A DNA stretch of 64,000 nt from Peterkaempfera sp044755465 (GTDB taxonomy: Bacteria > Actinomycetota > Actinomycetes > Streptomycetales > Streptomycetaceae). A program made the position numbers and the translations under genes. The notes beneath the pieces were generated by a model. That model ran no database searches and was not told the DNA's origin. It worked only from the letters and a program-made list of their open reading frames with translations. The DNA is taken from positions 142,831 through 206,830 of the forward strand of contig NZ_JBIVRB010000010.1 of assembly GCF_044755465.1 (NCBI RefSeq). The letters are read 5' to 3'. Of the stretch, positions 25,126 to 33,397 are shown piece by piece. Every line of letters begins with the position of its first letter. The first letter of the stretch is position 1.

Positions 25126-26061
25126 TCATCCCTTGACTGCGGAGCCGGTGACGCCCTCGGTGAAGTACCGCTGCCCCACCAGATAGGCGGAGAAGATCGG
25201 TACGAAGGCGATCACCGAGCCGGCGAGGACCTGGTTGAGCGGGACCTGCTGCTGCTGGAGCGATGCGATGCCGACGGTCAGCGTGCGCATGTCGGTGCTC
25301 TGACCGATGATCAGCGGCCATAGGAAGTCGTTCCAGTGCCAGAGGAAGACGAACGTCCCCAGGGTGGCCAGGATCGGCTTGAGCAGCGGCAGCACGACGC
25401 GGACGAAGATCTGGAGTTCGCTGCACCCGTCCAGCCGGGCGGCCTCGAAGATCTCGTCGGGCAGTCCGAGGATGAACTGCCGCATCAGGAAGACCGCCTG
25501 TGCGTTGGCGAGGGTGGGCAGGATCAGCCCCCAGTAGCTGTCCACCCCGCCGAGCTTGGCGATCAGGATGAAGGTCGGGATCATCGTCACGTGGTACGGG
25601 ACCATGACCATGGACAGGAACGACCAGAACATGGTCTCCCGCCCGGGGAAGCGCTTCTTGGCGAAGGCGTAGCCGGCCAGCGAGGCGAGCACCAGCACGC
25701 CGACCACCGAGACCAGCGAGTACACCAGGGTGTTGAGCAGCCAGCGCGGCACGTCCTGGGAGCCGAGCACATCGCCGTACGCGCCGCCGGACAGCGGCCA
25801 GGGCAGCAGGCTGCCGGGCAGGCTCACCGCGCCGCTGGGCTTCAGCGACAGCACGACCATCGCGTAGAAGGGGAAGATCGTCACCAGCGAGGCGACGGTC
25901 AGCAGCACCCCCCGGGCGATCCGGCCGCCCCGCGAAGGGCGCAGCGAGCCCGGCAGGGTGTCCTGCTCGGCGGCGCGGCGGCGTCTGCGCTCGGTGGCTG
26001 CCGAGCTCGGCGGTGCCGGGGCGGCCTCGGGTGCGGCGGGGGCCGCGGTGGTCGGTGCCAT
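25126..26061 (-). CDS. Carbohydrate ABC transporter permease (MalG/LacG type)
   Basis: A 311-residue membrane permease. After an Ala/Pro- and Arg-rich cytoplasmic N-terminus of about 45 residues there are six transmembrane helices. The conserved cytoplasmic EAA loop, EAARLDGCSELQIFVRVVLPLLKPILA, contacts the shared ATPase. The ATG at 26061 has GGAGAAGTGACC upstream and lies two bases from the first permease gene. It imports an unidentified sugar with its partner permease and binding protein. No ATPase gene is present; carbohydrate importers in streptomycetes often use the shared MsiK ATPase. Confidence 0.93.
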   Translation of the reverse strand: MAPTTAAPAAPEAAPAPPSSAATERRRRRAAEQDTLPGSLRPSRGGRIARGVLLTVASLVTIFPFYAMVVLSLKPSGAVSLPGSLLPWPLSGGAYGDVLGSQDVPRWLLNTLVYSLVSVVGVLVLASLAGYAFAKKRFPGRETMFWSFLSMVMVPYHVTMIPTFILIAKLGGVDSYWGLILPTLANAQAVFLMRQFILGLPDEIFEAARLDGCSELQIFVRVVLPLLKPILATLGTFVFLWHWNDFLWPLIIGQSTDMRTLTVGIASLQQQQVPLNQVLAGSVIAFVPIFSAYLVGQRYFTEGVTGSAVKG

Positions 26062-26063
26062 GG

Positions 26064-26972
26064 TCACTTCTCCTTCCCGATGACCGCCCGCTGCACGATC
26101 GCGACGACGACGGTGATGACGAACAGGACGCAGCCGATGGCGCTGGCGTAGCCCAGGTCGAAGTACTTGAAGCCGGCGTCGTAGAGCTGGAAGACGAGGC
26201 TGTAGCTGGCGTTGGCCGGGCCGCCGCCGGTCATCATGTAGACGGCGTCGAAGACCTGGAAGCTGTTGGTGGTCTCGATGACCGCCAGGAAGAAGAAGGC
26301 GGGCCGCAACCGGGGTGCGACGATGTACCAGAACCGCTTGACCGGCCCGGCGCCGTCCATCAGCGCCGCCTCCTCCAGCTCGCGCGGCACCTCCTGGAGC
26401 TGCGCCAGCAGGATGAGCATCCCGTAGCCGCAGCGCGACCAGACCCCGACCACCGCCAGTGCCGGCAGCACCAGCGCGGAGTCGCTGAGCCAGGACTGGT
26501 CGGGCAGGTGCAGGAAGCCCATCACCGCCGACCAGGGGCCGTCGCTGGAGAAGATCCAGATGAAGACGGTGGAGGCGAGCACCAGGCTGGTGACCACCGG
26601 CAGGAAGAACACCGAGCGGAAGAGCTTGGAGCCCCGGAAGGCCCGCCGGGTGAGCAGCGCCAGGCCGAGCGAGGCGCCCACCGTCAGCGGGACGGCCAGC
26701 ACCGTGTAGAGGACGGTGACCTTCAGCGAGGACCAGAACAGCGGGTCGTGGACCAGCCGCCGGAAGTTCTCCAGCCCGGTGAAGTGGGTGCTCTCGCCCA
26801 GGGTGTAGTCGGTGAAGCCCAGCAGCAGCCCCGCGATGCCCGGACCGAACCGGAAGACCAGGAAGAGCACCAGGCAGGGCAGCACGAACAGCAGGCCGAT
26901 CCGGGCCTCCCGCCGGGCGTGGGGCCCGCGGCGGACCTTCTGCGGGCGGGGGTGTTCCGCGACTGCGGCCAC
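26064..26972 (-). CDS. Carbohydrate ABC transporter permease (MalF/UgpA type)
   Basis: A 302-residue permease with six helices and the EAA loop EEAALMDGAGPVKRFWYIVAPRLRPAFF. The N-terminal RREARIGLLFVLPCLVLFLVFRFGPGI is the usual first helix of this class. The GTG start has GGAGGTCCC upstream. It follows the binding-protein gene after a strong stem-loop and couples directly to the second permease. Confidence 0.93.
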   Translation of the reverse strand: MAAVAEHPRPQKVRRGPHARREARIGLLFVLPCLVLFLVFRFGPGIAGLLLGFTDYTLGESTHFTGLENFRRLVHDPLFWSSLKVTVLYTVLAVPLTVGASLGLALLTRRAFRGSKLFRSVFFLPVVTSLVLASTVFIWIFSSDGPWSAVMGFLHLPDQSWLSDSALVLPALAVVGVWSRCGYGMLILLAQLQEVPRELEEAALMDGAGPVKRFWYIVAPRLRPAFFFLAVIETTNSFQVFDAVYMMTGGGPANASYSLVFQLYDAGFKYFDLGYASAIGCVLFVITVVVAIVQRAVIGKEK

Positions 26973-27034
26973 GGGACCTCCTTCGAGGGGGAGTGCAGGG
27001 ATTGCAGGGGGTGCGGGGGAGTACGCGGGGGTGG

Positions 27035-27078
27035 GTCCGGCCCGTGCGGCGCCAGGGGCGCGGCCGCACGGGCCGGAC
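27035..27078 (-). terminator. Attenuating stem-loop between binding protein and permease genes
   Basis: A perfect 16-base stem (27035-27050 with 27063-27078) with a 12-base loop begins five bases behind the stop of the solute-binding protein gene. Such stem-loops commonly hold most transcription and mRNA stability on the binding protein, with partial read-through into the permeases. Confidence 0.75.
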
Positions 27079-27082
27079 GGCG

Positions 27083-28333
27083 TCAGCGCTTGCGGGAGAT
27101 CAGCTGGTCGGCGGCCTTGGCGGCGTCGTCAAGTGCCTGCTGCGGGCTCTTCTTGCCCAGCAGCGCGGCCTGGATCTCCGGGGCGAGCACGCCCATCACA
27201 TCGCGGGACGCCTTGTTGAGCGGGCCCACCTGGGTGCTGTCCAGCGCCTTGGCGGTGGCCTGCTGCATGGCGTCCCCGGGGTAGAGGTCGTCCGCGTCGG
27301 TGCGGGTCGGGAAGTAGCCGCCGGGCTTCTGCAGGCCCTCGGTGTTCTTCGGCTGCGCCACGTACGCGATCCACTTGCCGGCGGCGTTCTTGTCGGCGCC
27401 CTTGAACATGGCCAGGGTGCCGACGGTGCCGTACGCGGCCTGGGTCGTGCCGGTCAGCGCCGGCTGGACGATGATGTTGTCCTTGCCCCAGAAGGGCTCC
27501 ACTTCGGCCGCGCTGTTCTGCCAGGTGCAGGCGACCTTGTTCTTGGCGAGGTCGGTCTGCTCGATCTTCGGAGTGGTGGTGACCAGGTCCTTGGGGGTCC
27601 AGCCCTTGTCCACGAAGGTCTTCAGCCAGCTCAGCGCCTTGACCCCGGCGTCGCTGTTGAAGGCGGCGGTCTTGCCGTCGGGGGCGAAGACATCGCCGCC
27701 GGCCTGCCAGAGCAGCGGGTAGAAGGTCATGTTGAGGGTGGCGGTGGTGTCGCCGCTGTAGCTGGTGGCGTAGTAGCCCTTGGCCTTGAGCTTGGGCGCC
27801 AGTGCGGTCAGCTCGTCCCAGCTGGTGGGGTAGCTGGTCTCGCCGATGGCGTCGAAGACCTTCTTGTCGCAGAGCAGCGGGAAGGCCGACATCAGCACCG
27901 GGGTGGCGAGCGGCTTGCCGTCGACGGTGACGGCCTTGAGCGCGGACGGCCGCAGGGCCTGGGTGTCGGCGGCCGGCAGGTAGTCGGCGGCCGGGATCAG
28001 GTTCTTCTGGTAGGCGGCGAGCTGGTCGGGGATCAGATACGCCACGTCCGGGCCCTTGCCGCCGGCCAGCGCGGTGGCCAGTGCGGTGTCGCGGTTGGCC
28101 CACGGGTAGGTGGAGACCTTGACCTTGATGCCCGGGTTGGCGGCCTCGAAGCCCTTGACCAGGCCGTCCCAGTACGCCTGGTTGGCCTTCTCGTCGGCGA
28201 TGACGGGGTAGACCCAGGTGGTGACGGTGTCCTTCCCGCTCGCGCTGCTGCTGGAGTCGCTGCCGCAGGCGGCGAGGGAGACGGCGGCCAGGCCGGCGGC
28301 GGCGGCCGCGGCGGCGGTTCTGCTGGCTCTCAT
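27083..28333 (-). CDS. Extracellular sugar-binding lipoprotein of the ABC importer
   Basis: A 416-residue solute-binding protein of the carbohydrate (cluster B/D-type) class. The signal peptide has the lipobox LAAC followed by GSDSSSS, so it is a lipoprotein anchored to the outer face of the membrane. The mature part has VTTWVYPVIADEKANQAYWDGLVKGFEAANPGIKVKV, typical of sugar-binding proteins, and ends in a helical C-terminus. The ATG at 28333 gives a normal signal peptide (MRASRTAAAAA) and has GAGGAG about 12 bases upstream. It is encoded directly before its two permeases. Confidence 0.93.
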   Translation of the reverse strand: MRASRTAAAAAAAGLAAVSLAACGSDSSSSASGKDTVTTWVYPVIADEKANQAYWDGLVKGFEAANPGIKVKVSTYPWANRDTALATALAGGKGPDVAYLIPDQLAAYQKNLIPAADYLPAADTQALRPSALKAVTVDGKPLATPVLMSAFPLLCDKKVFDAIGETSYPTSWDELTALAPKLKAKGYYATSYSGDTTATLNMTFYPLLWQAGGDVFAPDGKTAAFNSDAGVKALSWLKTFVDKGWTPKDLVTTTPKIEQTDLAKNKVACTWQNSAAEVEPFWGKDNIIVQPALTGTTQAAYGTVGTLAMFKGADKNAAGKWIAYVAQPKNTEGLQKPGGYFPTRTDADDLYPGDAMQQATAKALDSTQVGPLNKASRDVMGVLAPEIQAALLGKKSPQQALDDAAKAADQLISRKR

Positions 28334-28391
28334 GGTGCGGGTGCTCCTCGGTGTCACGGTGTGAGGGTGGGGGGAGAGGTCTGGGGGTGGG

Positions 28392-29696
28392 TCAGCGCGC
28401 GGGCACGGTCTCGACCGTGCCGTGGTGTCGGGAGCGCTCGGCGGCGAAGGCCGCCAGGTGGCTGCCGAGGGACTCGGCGGGGCCGGAGCGGATGTGCGAG
28501 CGGTCGCCGGTGGCGAGCGCGGTGACGAACGACTCGACCAGGGCCGTGTCGCCGCCGCCGTGTCCGTCGGCGGCGTTGGAGCCGCTGGCGCCGATCTCGT
28601 GCACGGTCACGGTGTCGTGCCGGAAGTCGTGGACGGTGACCCGCTCGCCGTCGCCGCGCAGCCAGCCGTGGCTGCCGAAGATCCGGGTCTGGCGGTGGGT
28701 CTGCTCGGTGAAGGCGCTCATGGTGAAGGTCGCGGTGGCGCCGCCGGACAGCCGCATGGCGACGACCTGGTTGTCCACCACGTCGTTGTCGCTGCGGTAG
28801 ACGCAGCGGCCGTACGGGCCGGTGCGCAGCGCCTCGGTGAGGACGGCCCGGTCGGCGGGGCCGTGGGCCCGGTCGGTGACATGGCTGATCGGCCAGGCCC
28901 CGCCGGTGCGGCGCAGTGCGGGGTAGTAGAGCTTGGGGGCCGAGTAGGGGCACTCGGGCTCGGCCGGGCAGGTCAGGCAGTTGTCGGTGGAGCCGGGCGG
29001 GGCGTTCTCCGGGCGGAAGTGGCTCAGGCCGCCGAAGCTCGCCACGGTCTCGATCCGCTGCCCGGTGACATAGGCGATCCAGTCCAGGTCGTGGCTGGAC
29101 TTGGCCAGGATCATCGGGGCGGACTCGTCCTCGCGCCGCCAGGGTCCGCGTACATAGCTGTGTGCGTAGTGCCACCAGCCGACCGGCTCCAGGTGGTCCA
29201 GGCCGGTGAGCCGGCCGAGCACGCCGCTGGCGATCACCGACCGCACCAGGTCGGTGTAGGGGGTGTAGCGCAGCACATGGCAGACCGCGAACGGGACCCC
29301 GGCTGCCTCGACGCCCGCCACGATGGTCCGGCACTCGTCCTCGGTGGGGGCGAGCGGCTTCTCCGTCATGATGGCGTATCCGGCGCGGGCCAGCGCCAGC
29401 ACCGGCTCGACGTGGTCGCGGTCCTGGGTGGCGACGATCACCCCGTCGGCGAGGGGGCCGCCCGCCGCCTCGGTGGCGGCCAGCAGCGAGCGCCAGCCGT
29501 CGTACCCGGTGTCGGCTCGGGCGCGGTCCCGGGCGCGCGGGTCCGGGTCGGCGACGGCGGTCAGCCGGGCCCGCTCGGGGTGCGCGTGGATCCAGTCCCC
29601 GTAGGTGAGGCCGCGGTTGCCCGCGCCGACCAGGGCGATCCTGACGGGCCGGCCCTCGATCGGGGCGGTGGGGTGGGTGGGGGGTGTGTCAGCCAC
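28392..29696 (-). CDS. Gfo/Idh/MocA family oxidoreductase
   Basis: A protein of about 434 residues that oxidises or reduces a sugar or sugar derivative using NAD(P). The Rossmann motif is RIALVGAGNRGLTYGDW (about residues 19-35) and the conserved EKP motif is at 112-114 (MTEKPLAPTEDE). The C-terminal part carries SHDLDWIAYVTG and a Cys cluster DNCLTCPAEPECPYS with Cys240, Cys243 and Cys249, which may hold a metal. The start is uncertain: GTG at 29696 and GTG at 29708 are both possible and neither has a strong ribosome binding site. It sits between the exoprotein and the importer genes. Confidence 0.87.
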   Translation of the reverse strand: MADTPPTHPTAPIEGRPVRIALVGAGNRGLTYGDWIHAHPERARLTAVADPDPRARDRARADTGYDGWRSLLAATEAAGGPLADGVIVATQDRDHVEPVLALARAGYAIMTEKPLAPTEDECRTIVAGVEAAGVPFAVCHVLRYTPYTDLVRSVIASGVLGRLTGLDHLEPVGWWHYAHSYVRGPWRREDESAPMILAKSSHDLDWIAYVTGQRIETVASFGGLSHFRPENAPPGSTDNCLTCPAEPECPYSAPKLYYPALRRTGGAWPISHVTDRAHGPADRAVLTEALRTGPYGRCVYRSDNDVVDNQVVAMRLSGGATATFTMSAFTEQTHRQTRIFGSHGWLRGDGERVTVHDFRHDTVTVHEIGASGSNAADGHGGGDTALVESFVTALATGDRSHIRSGPAESLGSHLAAFAAERSRHHGTVETVPAR

Positions 29697-29797
29697 GGTG
29701 CAGTCCACGGGTCGCGGGGGAGGGGTCTGGCGGGTGCCGGGTCGGGGCGTGCGGGGGCGGGGTATGCGCGGTCGGGTGTGCGCGGTCAGGGCGCGGG

Positions 29798-29838
29798 GCC
29801 CGGCCCCGGCGGGCGTTGGGGTGCCGCCGGGGCCGGGC
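29798..29838 (-). terminator. Terminator of the first beta-helix gene
   Basis: A perfect 15-base GC stem (29798-29812 with 29824-29838) and 11-base loop start six bases behind the stop codon of the minus-strand exoprotein gene. Confidence 0.7.
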
Positions 29839-29844
29839 GGCCGC

Positions 29845-32085
29845 TCAGAGCAGCAGGTTGCCGTCGCGGTGGCGGACGCGCTTGCTCTCCGTGGGCATCG
29901 AGGTGCGGGTGGTGCCCTCCTCGACGCAGCCGCTGTGCAGCAGATGGCTGCTGCCGGTGAAGGCGGCGGGCCGTAGTTCCAGTCGGCCGCCCCGGAAGGA
30001 ACTGCCGCCGGCCCGGTAGCGGTTGGGGCCACCGGTGATCAGCAGGTGTGCGGTCTCGGCGTCGGCGGCCTCGGAGCCGTACCCGTCCAGCTCCCAGCTG
30101 ACGGTGCGGCTGCCGCCGGTGCGGGTGAGCAGCGCGGCGGTGCTGTTGGTGCCGGTGAGCCGGGCACCGCCGTCTATCCGCAGCCGCTGGTCCTTGGCCG
30201 CGTCCAGGGCCAGGCCGGTGTTGCGCAGCACGCCGCCGTGCACGGTGGTGTCGGCGTGCGTCAGGGTGCAGGGGGCGGCGGTGGCCGAGGCGCCGTTGAG
30301 GGTGCAGCGGTCCAGGACCAGGGTGCCGCTGCCCTTGAACGCGGCGCCGTCCAGCCCGTTGAGCACGACCCGCTCCAGGTGCAGGTCCGCGCTGACCTCG
30401 GCGGAGGTGATCACCGATCCCTTGTCCTGGTTGAAGGTGGAGTCGGTGATGACGTTGGCGCGCTGGGAGCGACTGGAGGACTGGGTGATCACCAGCGGTC
30501 CGGAGGAGGTGCAGCCGCGCAGCTGGACCCCGTCGGCGTTCACCCAGATCATCCCGGAGCCGGCCTGGGCGTTACCGATGACCTGCATATCCTCCAGGGT
30601 GAGATCGGTGATCTTCACCCGGGCGACGAACCAGGAGCAGATGTGCTTGCGGACGGTGATCCGTTTGGCCGCCGAGCCCCAGGCCGCGCCGGAGTTGGCG
30701 AAGGTCATCAGACCGGAGTTGCCGGTGTAGACGAGGTCGTGCTCGAACTGGCCGTGGGTGACGAACGGCCCCTGGTCGTCGCCGTCGCCGTGGCAGTTGG
30801 TGACATAGCCGTAGGCGGAGGCCGTCCAGTCGTTGAGGTGCCGGGAATTGGCGACGTGGCAGTCCTCGACGTGTCCGTACAGGCAGTAGATCTGCTGGGT
30901 GAGGTAGCCGGCGCCGCCCCAGGTGACCGAGGCGGGGTTCTTCAACTGGCACTGATAGGTGTGGAAGTAGGTGCACCAGCGGCGCATCACCACCGGCCAG
31001 AAGGTGCCGGTGGCGTCGATCCCGGAGACATCGCAGGAGACGGCGTACTCGTAGGCGAGAGGGTGCGAGCCGGTGTAGGTGTCGCCGTCGGCCACGCCTT
31101 CGAAGACCATGTTCCGGACATGGGCGCGCTGGACGGGCTCGACCCTGGTCCAGGTGAAGGTGCGGCCCTTGGCCAGGTCCCAGCCGATCTTGTAGTTGAC
31201 CCGGATGTGCGTGGCGTCGACCAGTTGGGTGACCTGGACGAGCTTCTGCACCTCCTTCTCGTACTGCCCGGTGCCGCTGACCGCGTCGATCTCCACCGTC
31301 CACCACTGGCCGACCTTGAAGGCAGCGGAGTCGGGGACCTCGAAGATGTCCGCCAGATCCGGCATCGGCGCGGAGAGCGAGGACTTCACCACGGTCTTGG
31401 TGACCTCGCCGCGGAAGTAGAGCACGGCGCCGAACGGATTGTCGTACGAGTTGTCCTCGATCCCGGTGGTGCTGACCCGGTGGCCGCCGAAGTCGAGTTC
31501 GATCTCCGAGCGGGAGAAGGTGTGCCGCTTGGTGAACAGCAGGTCGGTGTGGGCCTCGATGCGGTGGATCGCGGGGTCACCGACCATCGCGTCCAGCGCG
31601 GCATCGGCGGGCGCCGAGTCGTCGAAGTGGCCGAAGCGGCGGAAGTCGCCGACGCCTTCGTGCAGCTGGAGCCAGCGGCCCCGGGCGGCGGCCTTGGCCG
31701 GCGCCAGCACGGTGCCGCCGTTGTGCGCGGCGGTGGAGCGGTCGTCCCAGCGGACGGCCATGCCGCCGCCGTCACCGGGCGTGCGGTACCCGGCAAGTAC
31801 GGCGAGTTCGCCGGAGCGCAGCGAGGCGGGCTTCAGTGCCCGCAGCGCCGCGACGGAGTCCACGATGCGCGGGCCGGAGCCCGAGCCCGCAGCGGATGCC
31901 GTGGCGGGGGTGGCCGGGCTGGCGGACGCGACGGAGGTGCCCGCCGCGGTGGCGGCGACCAGCAGGCCGCCGATACCGCCGGCGCGGAGCAGGGCACGTC
32001 TGGCGGTGCCGGCTGTGCTCATGGCCGGCCCGGCCGGGTCCGTGGAGGCGGAAGGGGTCGCAGGGGAGTGGGGGGGAACGCTCAC
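29845..32085 (-). CDS. Tat-secreted right-handed beta-helix protein 1
   Basis: A 746-residue exported protein. A twin-arginine signal is visible (TARRALLRAGGIGGLLVAATAAG, residues about 26-48) with Ala cleavage sites after it. The rest shows the repeating short-strand pattern of right-handed parallel beta-helix proteins (pectate-lyase-like/IPR011050 type), including many Asn, Asp and Gly turns and motifs such as DFGGHRV, DVSGIDATGTFWPV and CHGDGDDQGPFVTHGQFEHD. It probably binds or cleaves a polysaccharide outside the cell; no catalytic residues can be assigned. A homologue of exactly the same length is encoded at 37660. The GTG at 32085 is chosen (GAGG upstream); ATG at 32022 would still retain the Tat signal. 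Confidence 0.8.
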   Translation of the reverse strand: MSVPPHSPATPSASTDPAGPAMSTAGTARRALLRAGGIGGLLVAATAAGTSVASASPATPATASAAGSGSGPRIVDSVAALRALKPASLRSGELAVLAGYRTPGDGGGMAVRWDDRSTAAHNGGTVLAPAKAAARGRWLQLHEGVGDFRRFGHFDDSAPADAALDAMVGDPAIHRIEAHTDLLFTKRHTFSRSEIELDFGGHRVSTTGIEDNSYDNPFGAVLYFRGEVTKTVVKSSLSAPMPDLADIFEVPDSAAFKVGQWWTVEIDAVSGTGQYEKEVQKLVQVTQLVDATHIRVNYKIGWDLAKGRTFTWTRVEPVQRAHVRNMVFEGVADGDTYTGSHPLAYEYAVSCDVSGIDATGTFWPVVMRRWCTYFHTYQCQLKNPASVTWGGAGYLTQQIYCLYGHVEDCHVANSRHLNDWTASAYGYVTNCHGDGDDQGPFVTHGQFEHDLVYTGNSGLMTFANSGAAWGSAAKRITVRKHICSWFVARVKITDLTLEDMQVIGNAQAGSGMIWVNADGVQLRGCTSSGPLVITQSSSRSQRANVITDSTFNQDKGSVITSAEVSADLHLERVVLNGLDGAAFKGSGTLVLDRCTLNGASATAAPCTLTHADTTVHGGVLRNTGLALDAAKDQRLRIDGGARLTGTNSTAALLTRTGGSRTVSWELDGYGSEAADAETAHLLITGGPNRYRAGGSSFRGGRLELRPAAFTGSSHLLHSGCVEEGTTRTSMPTESKRVRHRDGNLLL

Positions 32086-32174
32086 GGGGATGCCTCAGCC
32101 TTCGGTTGGGCTGGTGAGGAGGGTTCCCGCGGCGACCGCCGGTGTACGGGGGGAGGGGCCCGCCCGTACAGGTG

Positions 32175-32197
32175 GCTGCGGCACCGGGTGCCGCAGC
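32175..32197. repeat. Perfect inverted repeat in the leader of beta-helix gene 1
   Basis: GCTGCGGCACC and GGTGCCGCAGC form 11-base arms around one base; as RNA it would give a nine-pair stem with loop CCGGG. It could be the IclR gene terminator or a leader structure of the exoprotein mRNA. Confidence 0.55.
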
Positions 32198-32254
32198 TGC
32201 GGATGGCATGTGGTGCGGCCTGACGAGGCAGCACGCCCGAGGGCAGGGACGGCT

Positions 32255-32290
32255 GCGGACCGCTACGAGTGGTCGCGGACCGCTCGTGGT
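32255..32290. promoter_or_regulatory. Direct repeats at the predicted start of the beta-helix 1 transcript
   Basis: GCGGACCGCT occurs at 32255-32264 and again at 32275-32284, each followed by a G/T-rich end (GAGTGGT, CGTGGT). The 20-base spacing puts both on nearly the same DNA face. They lie just downstream of the predicted promoter and could be an operator for a regulator other than the IclR protein. Confidence 0.4.
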
Positions 32291-32296
32291 GCCAGG

Positions 32297-32326
32297 AAGC
32301 TATGTCGTCGCCACCCAGGTGGTCAA
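32297..32326 (-). promoter_or_regulatory. Predicted promoter of the minus catabolic arm
   Basis: On the minus strand, TTGACC (32326-32321) and TAGCTT (32302-32297) are separated by 18 bases, a good match to the housekeeping sigma consensus. The transcript would start near 32290 and have a leader of about 200 bases before the exoprotein gene. Confidence 0.5.
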
Positions 32327-32369
32327 GACCTGTCCGGAGTGAACCGCTGAGCGCGCGCCGTGTCGTGGC

Positions 32370-33200
32370 TCACGTGCGCTCTGGTTCCGACCCGCCGGGG
32401 TGGCCGAGGCTGACACTGATCCGCTGGGCGGCGTCCCGCACTTGGCGCCCCAGCTCCTGGAAGCGCCAGCCCGGCAGGTCGAGCTTGAGGCCGGTGATGC
32501 TGATGGCGCCCGCAACCCGGCCGCGGTGGTCGAGCAGCGGGCTGCCGATGCAGAAGATGCCCTCGGCGTCCTCCTCGTCGTCCAGCGCGTAGCCGGAGGC
32601 GCGGACGTCCCGCAGGTGGGCGAAGAGGGTGTCCTCGTCGGTGATGGTGCGCGAGGTGCGGCGCGGCAGCCCGGTGCGGTGGACCAGGGCGCGGCCCTCC
32701 TCCTCGGGCATCGCCGCCAGCAGCGCCTTGCCCAGCCCCGAGCAGTGCGGCAGCTCCCGGGTGCCCATCCGCAGATCGAGCCGGGAGCCGTGCTCCAGGT
32801 CGACCTGGTCGATGACCACGGCGTGGCCGGCCTCGGGCACGGCCACCCGGGAGGCCAGGCCGGTGGCGCGGCTCAGCTCGCGCAGCACCGGGCGGGCGAC
32901 CTCCCGCAGCGAGACCTGGACCTGGGCCCGGTCGCCGAGCCGAGCCAGTGACATGCCCAGCCGGTAGCGCCGGCTCATGCCCTCGCCGTCGTCGGCGACC
33001 AGCCCGAAACTTCGCAGTGTCTGGAGCAGTCCGAAGGCGGCGCTCTTGGAGATTCCGCAGGTCTGGCTGATCTCGGTGACGCTCAGCCCGCCGCCGGGTC
33101 CGACGGTGGCCAGCGCCTCCAGCACCTCGGCGGCCCTGGCCACCGTCCTGACCCAGTACTTCTGCTCGCCGGAGTCTGCTCCGCCCTCACTGTTTCGCAT
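32370..33200 (-). CDS. IclR family transcriptional regulator of the sugar island
   Basis: A 276-residue regulator. The N-terminal winged helix is at about residues 17-80 (VARAAEVLEALATVGPGGGLSVTEISQTCGISKSAAFGLLQTL), and the IclR effector domain follows with SRVAVPEAGHAVVIDQV, CSGLGKALLAAMP and GIFCIGSPLLDHRGRVAGAISITG, the family core motifs. It is divergent from the plus catabolic operon. A TACCCT -10 box at 33214-33209 ends eight bases before the ATG with no ribosome binding site, so it is probably leaderless. A 21-bp palindrome covers its start codon, which implies autoregulation. Confidence 0.92.
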   Translation of the reverse strand: MRNSEGGADSGEQKYWVRTVARAAEVLEALATVGPGGGLSVTEISQTCGISKSAAFGLLQTLRSFGLVADDGEGMSRRYRLGMSLARLGDRAQVQVSLREVARPVLRELSRATGLASRVAVPEAGHAVVIDQVDLEHGSRLDLRMGTRELPHCSGLGKALLAAMPEEEGRALVHRTGLPRRTSRTITDEDTLFAHLRDVRASGYALDDEEDAEGIFCIGSPLLDHRGRVAGAISITGLKLDLPGWRFQELGRQVRDAAQRISVSLGHPGGSEPERT

Positions 33201-33210
33201 AGCCGAACAG
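33190..33210. promoter_or_regulatory. IclR operator copy 1, over the regulator's own start codon
   Basis: A 21-bp palindrome with arms CTGTTTCGC and GCCGAACAG and a three-base centre. It matches copy 2 at 33264-33284 in the pattern CTGTTYYGC-N3-GCSGAACAG and overlaps the IclR start codon and part of its -10 box. Confidence 0.65.
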
Positions 33211-33228
33211 GGTAGCGGCGAATGGGCC

Positions 33229-33258
33229 TTGACGGGGACTGAATCCGAACTCTAGTAT
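33229..33258 (+). promoter_or_regulatory. Promoter of the plus catabolic operon
   Basis: TTGACG (33229-33234) and TAGTAT (33253-33258) with an 18-base spacer. The predicted start near 33265 gives a leader of about 130 bases before the aminotransferase gene. Confidence 0.7.
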
Positions 33259-33263
33259 CGCGA

Positions 33264-33284
33264 CTGTTCTGCTCTGCGGAACAG
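33264..33284. promoter_or_regulatory. IclR operator copy 2, at the predicted +1
   Basis: Arms CTGTTCTGC and GCGGAACAG around TCT, with one mismatch. It begins at the predicted transcription start of the plus operon, a position that would block initiation. A related half-site GTTCTGGAA follows at about 33286. Confidence 0.7.
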
Positions 33285-33397
33285 CGTTCTGGAAATGAAA
33301 GACCTGCGACGACCTACCGGGCGGATGGCGCCCCGCGGTCCGCGACCGGGCAGGGTCGCGGACCGGCAAGGACAGCAATCGACGCAAGGAGCACCGC

